From the NCBI RefSeq assembly GCF_024585285.1, contig NZ_CP040755.1, forward strand, positions 992,001 through 1,056,000: 64,000 bases of DNA, in the 5' to 3' direction. Below are positions 57,027 to 64,000 of this stretch, one piece after another. The stretch comes from Colwellia sp. M166. Its GTDB lineage: Bacteria > Pseudomonadota > Gammaproteobacteria > Enterobacterales > Alteromonadaceae. Under the pieces are notes generated by a model. That model saw only the letters and a list, made by a program, of their open reading frames with translations, had not been told where the DNA came from and did no database searches. The position numbers and the translations under genes were made by a program. The stretch's first letter is position 1; the number at the start of each line of letters is the position of its first letter.

Positions 57027-57074
57027 TTTCCTCGATATAAAAATCAGCGATATTCACCTAAAAATAATAAACCA

Positions 57075-58241
57075 TTAAACACAAACGCGATTTAATGTTG
57101 TATCAACGTCCACTGCCGTTTGTTGTTGTAATTCTGCCAACTCTGCGACTGACAACAAGCTGCTGTTAAGATCTCGGCTTAGTTTCACCACTATAGACAT
57201 GTTATCGTTTATCGATGCTGTTGATTGTTGTTGCTCACTCGTTCCTTGGGCAATTTGCGAGGTTAATGTATCAACTTCAGAAAATACTTTACCAATTTGT
57301 TGAAGTGCATCGACCACTTGCTCTGAATGAGTTAAGCTCTCTTGAGATAAGCTTTGCCCTCTGCTAATGGCGTTAACCGCGTTAGTCGACTTTTCTTGTA
57401 ATCCTTCAACCATTGAGTGAATTTCAACTGTCGATTCTTGTGTACGATGGGCCAACGCCCGGACTTCATCAGCAACAACCGCAAAACCTCGGCCTTGCTC
57501 ACCGGCTCGTGCAGCTTCAATCGCCGCGTTTAGCGCCAATAAGTTGGTTTGATCGGCAATACCACGAATAACCTCTAGCACTGTGCCAATTCGTGAACAT
57601 TCTGCTTGTAATTGTGCCAAACCTGCAGCCATGACCGTAACTTCATCAGCAAAGCTTTCAACCGTATGTTGACTGGTATTTGAAGCACTGGTTCCTTGCG
57701 CTAAAATAGCTAAAACCTGACTGGTTGTTTCACTGACTTGCATTGCACTGTCTGAAAGTGTCGCTGATGTTAAAGCGACTTGGTCAATTGAGTTGGCCAT
57801 TTGTTCAATTTGATTAGCAGATTCATCAACTGCAGCAACTGAATCATTCATCTGTATGGTTAACGACGCAGAGCCTTGCTTTAATGTTTCCGATTCAGCA
57901 CGTATCTCCCGAATAACATCGGCTAAATTAGCAATAAATGTTGATAAATCATTGGTTACTTTTGCTAAATCGTCTTGATTATTATCTTTCGCCAGCTTGC
58001 TAGGTGCTTCATCAACACTGGCAACCTGATTAATAAACTGTTGCAACATCACCAGACGCTGAGTAAGTTTTTTCTCAGTATATAAATAACCTATTATCGC
58101 TTGGACAATCACCATAACAGAGACTAATATCAGCACTGTGAATTTACTCACACTGTCGACAAGTAGCGTTATTGCCATAATGCTAAATATTCCAACGAAA
58201 AAAGTGGGGGCTAATAATTTAATACTGAGTCGATTTAACAT
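57075..58241 (-). CDS. Methyl-accepting chemotaxis protein, short, without periplasmic sensor domain
   Basis: 388 aa. Two adjoining membrane helices occupy residues 1-50 ([41 protein letters not shown]), with no room for a periplasmic ligand domain. A HAMP-like linker and the coiled-coil signalling domain follow, with the hairpin tip [45 protein letters not shown]. Such receptors sense cytoplasmic or membrane cues. There is no CheR tether pentapeptide at the C-terminus (ends RVCV). Confidence 0.92.
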   Translation of the reverse strand: MLNRLSIKLLAPTFFVGIFSIMAITLLVDSVSKFTVLILVSVMVIVQAIIGYLYTEKKLTQRLVMLQQFINQVASVDEAPSKLAKDNNQDDLAKVTNDLSTFIANLADVIREIRAESETLKQGSASLTIQMNDSVAAVDESANQIEQMANSIDQVALTSATLSDSAMQVSETTSQVLAILAQGTSASNTSQHTVESFADEVTVMAAGLAQLQAECSRIGTVLEVIRGIADQTNLLALNAAIEAARAGEQGRGFAVVADEVRALAHRTQESTVEIHSMVEGLQEKSTNAVNAISRGQSLSQESLTHSEQVVDALQQIGKVFSEVDTLTSQIAQGTSEQQQSTASINDNMSIVVKLSRDLNSSLLSVAELAELQQQTAVDVDTTLNRVCV

Positions 58242-58498
58242 TATTTATTCCAAATACTAAGCAACAGTCGAACTTCATGCAGGTAACAAGCAGCACATAA
58301 AAAGCAATTATCACTAAATTATAGTTATTGTTATAATCAATAGGGTTAGTATCATTAACTGCATAATAATCCTACTAAGTTTACAAATAAATTACATGCT
58401 ATTGTGTTATTTTACTATCTGTTTTTAATATTCAGAATAAAAAATAATCAACGCTAAAAAAATTATTCATTTATACGCAACATTATCAGGATAAAAAT

Positions 58499-58666
58499 AT
58501 GACTTTCACCACTGTTTTAATCATTATTATTGCCGTAGGTTCAGTTATCGCAGGTATCTTATTAATAAAGCAATCGGCTAGTAAGTTTGAGCTATCAAAA
58601 GCACAACAAGAGAAAGTTGCTCAGCGAAAAGCTGAACAACTTAAAAAGGATAAAGAACAAGAATAG
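58499..58666 (+). CDS. DUF2897 family small membrane protein
   Basis: 55 aa, found by reading the gap between the MCP and parvulin genes. It starts MTFTTVLIIIIAVGSVIAGILLI, one membrane helix, followed by a charged KAQQEKVAQRKAEQLKKDKEQE tail likely to be helical. AGGA lies nine bases before the ATG. This matches the short DUF2897 proteins of Shewanella and Colwellia. The function is unknown. It converges with ppiC, 18 bases between stops. Confidence 0.85.
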   Translation: MTFTTVLIIIIAVGSVIAGILLIKQSASKFELSKAQQEKVAQRKAEQLKKDKEQE

Positions 58667-58684
58667 CGATAAAGCTGAGAAAAA

Positions 58685-58963
58685 TTAATTACGATAAATG
58701 GTTTCAATCAAATGATAACCAAATTTGGTCTTGATCGGACCATGGACAGTTAATATTGATTTTTTAAACACCACATCATCGAAAGCTTTAACCATTTGAC
58801 CAGGTTTAAATTCTCCTAAGTCACCGCCTTTTTTCCCTGACGGGCAAGTCGAATTTTTCTTTGCTAACTGCCCAAAATCAGCACCTTTAGCAATTTTAGC
58901 TTTTAGTTCTTGCGCCAGCTTTTCGCTTTTAACTAAAATATGACGAGCACAGGCTGAAGCCAT
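58685..58963 (-). CDS. ppiC: Parvulin-type peptidyl-prolyl isomerase PpiC
   Basis: 92 aa from the ATG at 58963, with GGAGAA upstream; the open frame extends to 59077 but that part runs into a repeat block and is not parvulin. The domain reads [52 protein letters not shown], and [15 protein letters not shown], as in E. coli PpiC (93 aa). It isomerises X-Pro bonds in the cytoplasm. Confidence 0.95.
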   Translation of the reverse strand: MASACARHILVKSEKLAQELKAKIAKGADFGQLAKKNSTCPSGKKGGDLGEFKPGQMVKAFDDVVFKKSILTVHGPIKTKFGYHLIETIYRN

Positions 58964-59027
58964 ACTATTCTCCAATTCTTTTTTGATAACGCTAGTATAC
59001 CCGATCCACTTCAAAATGCAGATTTCA

Positions 59028-59174
59028 GCAAGCCGATAACAGGTTAGCACCAAGCCATTGATTGAAGACGAAACCATGGATGGTGAAGGTAGGGCAAAGC
59101 AGGATGCCAGAGCCGAGAATAGTTATTCTATTATCGAAATCAATAACGCCACAGATAACTCGTTATCGGCTTGC
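59028..59174. repeat. Block with 13-bp perfect terminal inverted repeats (dispersed-repeat candidate)
   Basis: GCAAGCCGATAAC at 59028-59040 and GTTATCGGCTTGC at 59162-59174 are exact inverted repeats, 121 bases apart. The region is more GC-rich than its surroundings and contains no gene. It lies in the gap between ppiC and the carbonic anhydrase. It resembles an insertion of a short non-autonomous element, but I could not compare copies. Confidence 0.5.
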
Positions 59175-59266
59175 CCGCAGGGAGCTGAGATATAAGACCA
59201 GTTTTTGCTTTACTTGTTAGCATAACAACCTAGAATCACGGTATATTTTCCTTAGTTGTTCCCCTC

Positions 59267-59869
59267 ATGAGTTCAATACAACATTTATTTGACAATAATC
59301 AGCTGTGGGCTGAAAAAATAAAGCAAGAAGAGCCTAATTTTTTCAAGCACTTATCTGAACAACAAAATCCAGAATATTTGTGGATAGGCTGCTCTGATTC
59401 ACGTGTGCCCGCGAATGAATTACTCGGCATGCAGCCGGGTGAAGTTTTCGTCCACAGGAATATTGCCAACTTAGTGGTTCATACCGATCTAAATTGCCTT
59501 TCGGTTATCCAATATGCTGTTGATGTTTTAAAAGTAAAACATATCATTGTTTGCGGTCATTATGGCTGCGGTGGCGTTATTGCCTCGTTAGATGATCAAA
59601 GCCACGGTCTAATCGATAACTGGTTACACCATATTAAAGACGTATATCGTTTCCATAAAGCGCGTTTAAATGCGGTTGAAGATGATACTGAACGCTTAAA
59701 TTTACTGTGCGAGTTAAATGTTATCGAACAAGTTGCCAACATTTGTAACACAACGATATTGAAAAAAGCTTGGGATGCGGGTCAAAAAATTACCGTACAT
59801 GCCTTTGTTTACAATATACATGACGGTATTTTAAAAGATTTAGAAGTTTCTGTTGGTGGTAATAAGTAA
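59267..59869 (+). CDS. can: Beta-class carbonic anhydrase
   Basis: 200 aa. The zinc ligands are Cys42 and Asp44 (WIGCSDSRVP), His98 and Cys101 (IIVCGHYGCGG), numbered as in E. coli Can. The allosteric bicarbonate-site region is PGEVFVHRNIANLV. It interconverts CO2 and bicarbonate, supplying bicarbonate for biosynthesis at ambient CO2. It stands alone and ends in a strong terminator. Confidence 0.97.
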   Translation: MSSIQHLFDNNQLWAEKIKQEEPNFFKHLSEQQNPEYLWIGCSDSRVPANELLGMQPGEVFVHRNIANLVVHTDLNCLSVIQYAVDVLKVKHIIVCGHYGCGGVIASLDDQSHGLIDNWLHHIKDVYRFHKARLNAVEDDTERLNLLCELNVIEQVANICNTTILKKAWDAGQKITVHAFVYNIHDGILKDLEVSVGGNK

Positions 59870-59902
59870 GGCTTACTTTGTTGATACCCTACCGAAAAAA
59901 AT

Positions 59903-59935
59903 AAGGCTTAGCTGAGTGATCAGCTAAGCCTTTTT
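59903..59935 (+). terminator. Rho-independent terminator of can
   Basis: AAGGCTTAGCTGA, loop GTGA, TCAGCTAAGCCTT followed by TTTATT. It lies 33 bases after the can stop and also faces the TPR gene on the other side. Confidence 0.92.
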
Positions 59936-60015
59936 ATTGTCTGTTTTATTGCCTGTTTGATTCGCTATTTTATTGTCAGGTTTATTACCGGTTTTATTAG
60001 CAACAATATTGCTTA
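59932..60015. repeat. Degenerate 12-bp tandem repeat
   Basis: About seven imperfect units of TTTTATTGCCTG. Read on the minus strand they encode a repeating Asn-Lys-x-x pattern after a hydrophobic segment, but there is no good start codon. See findings. Confidence 0.7.
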
Positions 60016-60074
60016 TAAAAATAGCTATAAATAGTGCGATAAGTCGAGCACTGTGCAGTAAACGCTAATCTATT

Positions 60075-61430
60075 TTAATTTAACATCGCTAAGCGTTCAC
60101 GCTGACCTTGCTCTCGTTCAACATAATGAAACCATTGTTTAGCGGTTTTTGCTGATTTTGGAATTTTTTGCGCTTGCGTAAAGGCAATTAAAGACTCATC
60201 AAAAGCTTGTAGATTAAATTTCGCCATACCTATCACTAAGTACATATCACCTTCTCTGCTGATACCGCCGCGTAATAAGGCATTATTAGCGGATGCTATC
60301 GCATCTTGCCAACGTTCTAAATTTAAATAGGCTTGAGCAAGTTGAACATCAAACTTACCTGTATCAGCGATTTCTGCAGCTTTAATAAGTACCGGCAATG
60401 CTTTTTCGTCTTCTTTAGCGGCAACATAAGCTTGCGCTAGTGCTTCTAGACTTTTTTCACTCGCGACAATAGTCCCTTTGGCAATAGCTTGCTCTAACAA
60501 TATGGCGGCTTTAAAAGGTACTTGGTGAAAACGATATAATTGCGCCAATGTCATCACATCACTCCCCTTAGTTATATGCCCTGCTTGCCATGAAGCTTCC
60601 ATCACCGCTAACTGCTTATCTTCTTGGCCAACTTCGCCGTACATACCCGCTAATTGCAACCAGTATTCCGGTTTATCGTAAAGTCGTACGAGTTGCTCAA
60701 TGACCTTGATCACTTGCGCTGGTTGTTTAAGTTCATAATAACTAGCGCGTTGTAAAATCAGCCAATTTTCTTTGACTGTGGCATTACTTTGTTGCGCCAA
60801 GCTAATCGCTTGCTCAACTTCGGTGATCACTTTTTCAAATTGTTTATCTTGGTAGTAAATTTGGGCAAACATCATATGCTGCGACGTTGTTAACGCCTTG
60901 GTGTTATTGTTTTGCCATTGTTGTAAATATGCTAATGCTTGCGGATAATTTTGTTGTTGCATCGATAGCTGAGCTAAAGAGTAAACTGTTGATAAATATA
61001 AAGAGTCAGGAATAGCGTCTTCTTTTATCACCAATTCAAAATGTTCGATAGCAGAATCGATATCTTCATTGCCATAATACATAAAAGCATAGAAATTCCA
61101 CAACATGGCGCGCTCATAGCTATTTAAGCTATCAATTCTGTCTTTTACTTCATCGAGTACGTCAAAACCGGCAATTTTAACCCCTTCATCGGCTAACTTC
61201 TGCGCTCGTGCTAATTGGCTATAGACACGATTTCGCATCGCCGGCACTTTTTTAGCCGTGCGCTTTTTAGTTAGCTTTACCGTTTTACTGCTCGCTGAGT
61301 TATCTTTAGACACGTCTGCCGAGTTACTTTTCAAGTTATCAGTTACTTGTCCGTAAGCTAGGTTAATACCTGCCAGGCTATACAAAAAACCTGCACCTAA
61401 TAAGGTTACCGCTATTTTTTTCATTAACAT
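60075..61430 (-). CDS. TPR-repeat periplasmic protein associated with the TonB2 system
   Basis: 451 aa with a signal peptide (IAVTLLGAGFLYSLAGINLAYG). Multiple tetratricopeptide repeats follow from residue 100, for example YSLAQLSMQQQNYPQALAYLQQW, IYYQDKQFEKVITEVEQAISL, VQLAQAYLNLERWQDAIASANNAL and LVIGMAKFNLQAFDESLIAFTQAQ. TPR proteins like this accompany TtpC-TonB2 clusters in Vibrio and Shewanella, where they are thought to assist the energy-transduction complex. It is the last gene of that operon here, 54 bases after tonB. Confidence 0.88.
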   Translation of the reverse strand: MLMKKIAVTLLGAGFLYSLAGINLAYGQVTDNLKSNSADVSKDNSASSKTVKLTKKRTAKKVPAMRNRVYSQLARAQKLADEGVKIAGFDVLDEVKDRIDSLNSYERAMLWNFYAFMYYGNEDIDSAIEHFELVIKEDAIPDSLYLSTVYSLAQLSMQQQNYPQALAYLQQWQNNNTKALTTSQHMMFAQIYYQDKQFEKVITEVEQAISLAQQSNATVKENWLILQRASYYELKQPAQVIKVIEQLVRLYDKPEYWLQLAGMYGEVGQEDKQLAVMEASWQAGHITKGSDVMTLAQLYRFHQVPFKAAILLEQAIAKGTIVASEKSLEALAQAYVAAKEDEKALPVLIKAAEIADTGKFDVQLAQAYLNLERWQDAIASANNALLRGGISREGDMYLVIGMAKFNLQAFDESLIAFTQAQKIPKSAKTAKQWFHYVEREQGQRERLAMLN

Positions 61431-61484
61431 GCTCTGCTCTCCTCTTTTTTCAAGTTCATTATTGCCATAAGCTGCAATGAGATA

Positions 61485-62174
61485 TTAACCATCAATGGCA
61501 AAAGATATTTTATTTTGCACGCCAGCAACTTCCATCGCTACGCCATCAACAACACGAGGTTTATATTTAAATTTCAGTACTGCATCTAACGCCGCGCGAT
61601 CAAAAATACTCTCAGGCTCAGCATTTACCACCACGGCATCACGAACCGCACCGGTTTTAGTCACGGTAAATTCAACAATAACAAAGCCTTCAATACCACG
61701 AGATTGAGCTCGACGTGGGTAGATAGGCGCTACTTTTACTATTGGTAAATAATCTCCGTCACCGCTTTCAAGGCTAAGACCGCCACTTAAGCCAGCATCA
61801 AGTGCAATATCAGCTGAGAAGCTACTACTGACTGCTTGAGCATTCGGGTTAGCTTGCGCCATTTTTGGCTGTACCATTGGCGGTGGTGGCGTTTTCGGTT
61901 TAGCGGGCTTTTGCGGTTTTCGCTCTTTCTTCACCGTTTGCTGTTCTTTCTTTAAGCGAATAAAGTCGAGTACATTGCCCCGAGGCGGCTCTGACATCAC
62001 TTCACTACCGCCAGCAATCAAAGCCTGCATGCCCCATAACAAACCAATCGTTGTTACCACCGCTAACACTAATCCCAAAAGATATCGGCTAGCGGTTTGT
62101 AAAAACACGGAAGGTGTTCGCGAATCGCTAACATTGTTTGTATTACTTGCGTTAGACATGCTTAAATCTGCCAT
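61485..62174 (-). CDS. tonB: TonB family energy-transducing protein
   Basis: 229 aa from the ATG at 62174; a GTG at 62177 directly after exbD is also possible. An N-terminal membrane helix (YLLGLVLAVVTTIGLLWGMQALIAGG) is followed by a Lys/Pro-rich periplasmic spacer (KPKTPPPPMVQPK), and the C-terminal TonB domain KVAPIYPRRAQSRGIEGFVIVEFTVTKTG with the FKYKPRVVDG motif. It passes proton-motive energy to outer-membrane receptors. Its length and place fit TonB2. Confidence 0.94.
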   Translation of the reverse strand: MADLSMSNASNTNNVSDSRTPSVFLQTASRYLLGLVLAVVTTIGLLWGMQALIAGGSEVMSEPPRGNVLDFIRLKKEQQTVKKERKPQKPAKPKTPPPPMVQPKMAQANPNAQAVSSSFSADIALDAGLSGGLSLESGDGDYLPIVKVAPIYPRRAQSRGIEGFVIVEFTVTKTGAVRDAVVVNAEPESIFDRAALDAVLKFKYKPRVVDGVAMEVAGVQNKISFAIDG

Positions 62175-62176
62175 CA

Positions 62177-62590
62177 CTAAGCCTCTTGCGCCGCAATAGA
62201 CACGTCGTAAACGCCCGCAGCTCGGGCAGAGTCCATCACTTTAATCAATATATCGGTGGTGGCTTTTTTATCCGCTTGAATAACCACAGTACCTTGTGGG
62301 TTTTCAGCCTTTAAACGCTCGATGTTAGCTTGTACCGCTCGCACATCGATACGGCGTTTATTGATCCAAATTTCACCTTTGTCACTAATAGCGACTAAAA
62401 TATTCGCTCGCTCTTTTTTTACTGCCGTTGCCGCTTCTGGTCGATTAACTTCAATACCAGACTCTTTAACAAATGACGCAGTGACGATAAAAAATATCAA
62501 CAAGATAAAAACCACATCCAACATCGGTGTCATGTTTATCTCTTCACTTTCTTCTTGCTCTTGGAGCATTTTATTTAATTGCGAACGCAT
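62177..62590 (-). CDS. exbD: ExbD family proton-channel subunit
   Basis: 137 aa. One membrane helix with the key Asp (NMTPMLDVVFILLIFFIVTASFVK), then a small periplasmic domain, GTVVIQADKKATTDILIKVMDSARAAGV. ExbD forms the proton channel with ExbB. It overlaps tonB by one base and follows exbB after 113 bases. Confidence 0.96.
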   Translation of the reverse strand: MRSQLNKMLQEQEESEEINMTPMLDVVFILLIFFIVTASFVKESGIEVNRPEAATAVKKERANILVAISDKGEIWINKRRIDVRAVQANIERLKAENPQGTVVIQADKKATTDILIKVMDSARAAGVYDVSIAAQEA

Positions 62591-62703
62591 AACCTGTCCT
62601 CTTATTAATTCTTATCAATTTTTATTAAGATAGCTTTACTGTAACGTCGATACCCAATCTACTGGATTAATCGAGTACAGTTTATTAGGCTAATCGACCA
62701 GGG

Positions 62704-63231
62704 TTAGTGGTCGACTTCCATCGCATCTTCAAGCAATTCGGTTTCACGTTTAACATGGCGTTGTAACCATGTCGCCGCGAACACCCCAGATAATGAGCCA
62801 ACCATACCCGCCATGGTCGGTATCGTTGCTCGCGAAACACCTGAAGCCATTGAGCGCGCATTACCACTGCCAGAAATTGCCATCACATCAAACACTTCAA
62901 TCATGCCCGTTACGGTACCGAGCAAGCCTAACAGCGGACACAACACAACCAGGCTTTGAATCAACGGTAAATTCGTGCTTAGCATGGCGCTACCACGAGC
63001 CACTAAAGCTAAGCGAATTTGCTCGGCATGCCACGAATGCTGTTCGCTACGGCTTTGCCAATGGTGCTTAAGTTGTTTTTTAATACGACGATAGCCCCAA
63101 AAAACAAAAATTAAGCGTTCAAATATCAACAACCACATTACAGCAATAACAACAGCAATAACGGTGAGCACCTGACCACCGGTATCCATAAATTCACCGA
63201 TGGTATTCATTAATTCAATAAACCAAATCAT
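62704..63231 (-). CDS. exbB: ExbB family proton-channel subunit (ExbB2)
   Basis: 175 aa, short like Vibrio ExbB2. Three membrane helices, with VVLCPLLGLLGTVTGMIEVFDVMAISGSGNARSMASGVSRATIPTMAGMVGSLSGVFAATWL carrying the two channel helices and the proton-path Thr. It works with ExbD and TonB. It follows the TtpC-like gene after three bases. Confidence 0.95.
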   Translation of the reverse strand: MIWFIELMNTIGEFMDTGGQVLTVIAVVIAVMWLLIFERLIFVFWGYRRIKKQLKHHWQSRSEQHSWHAEQIRLALVARGSAMLSTNLPLIQSLVVLCPLLGLLGTVTGMIEVFDVMAISGSGNARSMASGVSRATIPTMAGMVGSLSGVFAATWLQRHVKRETELLEDAMEVDH

Positions 63232-63234
63232 GGT

Positions 63235-64000
63235 TTATGCTCCTTGCTCATTGCGCTCCGTCCACTCGGTTCTCTCAGCCCTCTCAGCAATTATGCCAGC
63301 GCTTTGTTGCTGAAGTAGATTGATGATTGAGCGGCTGCGGGTATGCAATAACGTAAAGATAAATACCATAGGTATCGCGACAACTAAGCCTAAAACAGTG
63401 GTAACCAAGGCTTGTGAAATACCACCAGCCATCAATTTAGGGTCACCAGTACCAAACAAGGTAATCGCTTGGAAGGTGTTGATCATGCCGGTAACGGTAC
63501 CGAGTAAGCCTATTAAAGGAGCAACCACAGAAATTATTTTAATCAGCGTTAAGCGACTCGATAACTTAGGTACTTCCCGTAAAATAGACTCCGATAATCG
63601 CAGCTCTAATGTTTCCGTATCAGCTTTAGGATTTTGCTCTTTCACTAACATCACCCGACCTAATGGATTGTCACTGTTTGCCTTATCACTTTTTAACTGA
63701 CGATTGACTCTGCCACCAATTAAAAACAAGGTAATAAAGCGCTCAATAGCAATCAGTAAACCAACCAAACCTATCGCTAAAATCACATAACCAACAGGGC
63801 CACCTTGTTCAATACGCTCTTGCGTATCAGGTGCTTGTACAAGTAAGCTCAAAATTGAACCACCGGTTGGGTCTAAAGCAAAAGGTACGGCTTGATCAGG
63901 CGTTGAACTTAATGCAGCGGCGCTGTCAAGATAACGTCCTGATGGTTGACGAATAAGTTCAGCGACTGAACCCGTTTCATCGATGTACTCTAAGTACTTA
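63235..64000 (-). CDS. TtpC-like MotA/TolQ/ExbB proton-channel family protein (3' part; 5' end outside the window)
   Basis: The frame stays open to the window edge: reading back beyond a TTG at 63852 gives continuous coding sequence through 64000 (TGSVAELIRQPSGRY and QAVPFALDPTGGS), so the true start is outside. At least 255 aa are seen. The C-terminal half is an ExbB/TolQ domain, with GPVGYVILAIGLVGLLIAIERFITLF and VAPLIGLLGTVTGMINTFQAITLFGTGDPKLMAGGISQALVTTVLGLVVAIP. The extra N-terminal periplasmic region is the mark of TtpC, an ExbB-like partner of the TonB2 system in Vibrio. It leads the operon TtpC-ExbB-ExbD-TonB-TPR. Confidence 0.9.
   Translation of the reverse strand, partial: KYLEYIDETGSVAELIRQPSGRYLDSAAALSSTPDQAVPFALDPTGGSILSLLVQAPDTQERIEQGGPVGYVILAIGLVGLLIAIERFITLFLIGGRVNRQLKSDKANSDNPLGRVMLVKEQNPKADTETLELRLSESILREVPKLSSRLTLIKIISVVAPLIGLLGTVTGMINTFQAITLFGTGDPKLMAGGISQALVTTVLGLVVAIPMVFIFTLLHTRSRSIINLLQQQSAGIIAERAERTEWTERNEQGA

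Noticed and set aside
58964..59077. N-terminal extension of ppiC
   Set aside because: Codes through the inverted-repeat block; the ATG at 58963 has a good ribosome binding site and gives the full parvulin domain.
1..64000. CRISPR array, prophage, toxin-antitoxin or restriction genes
   Set aside because: No regular spaced repeats, phage structural genes or known defence families were seen; the 12- and 14-bp repeats have no spacers.
1..64000. tRNA or rRNA genes
   Set aside because: No cloverleaf or rRNA-like segment was recognised by eye; a covariance-model scan would settle this.

Overview
The window is a stretch of chromosome from an AT-rich marine gammaproteobacterium. Gene content and synteny point to Alteromonadales, most likely Colwelliaceae (Colwellia or Thalassotalea type). 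The clues are the block rpsT / murJ-ribF-ileS-lspA-fkpB-ispH followed by pilV-pilW-pilX, a cluster of secreted metallopeptidases, a GlyGly-CTERM-like sorting tail, DUF2897 and DUF3010 genes, and a TonB2-type system with a TtpC-like ExbB paralogue. The genus is an inference; no rRNA or tRNA gene was seen.

Layout. 0-10.5 kb: minor pilin genes, then the housekeeping block, all leftward, with rpsT divergent. 10.6-20.4 kb, rightward: a frameshifted M49-like dipeptidyl-peptidase gene, an M16 peptidase pair, a GMC oxidoreductase, a TlpA-like thioredoxin and an M3 peptidase lipoprotein. 20.4-25.5 kb, leftward: DUF3010, a DTW-domain protein, YggN-like, ZapE, a cold-shock protein and a TrmH-family methyltransferase. 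25.6-32.6 kb: an unknown secreted protein, a signal peptidase I, a ThDP-dependent decarboxylase, a cyclophilin with a sorting tail, an HxlR regulator overlapping nudC, arfB and hpf. 33-37 kb: an acyltransferase, an M18 aminopeptidase with an apparent signal peptide, and azlCD. 37.4-44.7 kb: envelope genes (kdsB, a Trm112-like protein, lpxK, msbA), comEC and a DUF2062 gene. 44.8-50.7 kb: lolCDE and an M13 peptidase. 50.7-52.2 kb: a complete IS4-like insertion sequence. 52.3-56 kb: a cobalamin-riboswitch operon for B12 import and adenosylation. 56-60 kb: a periplasmic binding protein, an MCP, DUF2897, a parvulin and a carbonic anhydrase. 60-64 kb: a TonB2-type energy-transducing operon cut by the window edge.

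How genes work together. lpxK-msbA (lipid A synthesis and flipping), kdsB (KDO activation) and lolCDE (lipoprotein release) are outer-membrane biogenesis modules. The riboswitch operon couples B12 uptake (BtuF-BtuC-BtuD) to adenosylation (CobO), and the TonB2 operon would energise outer-membrane receptors for such cofactors. The exported peptidases (M16 pair, M3, M13, M18) suggest a peptide-degrading lifestyle.

I found no clear case of a wholly new multi-gene system. The most unusual items are: the IS4-like element inserted in the hairpin of a rho-independent terminator; the frameshift right at the zinc motif of the M49-like gene; a 15-bp perfect inverted repeat before hxlR-nudC; a MITE-like element at about 37.0 kb; a 20-codon leader ORF coupled to btuD downstream of the riboswitch; and the cyclophilin with a sorting tail.
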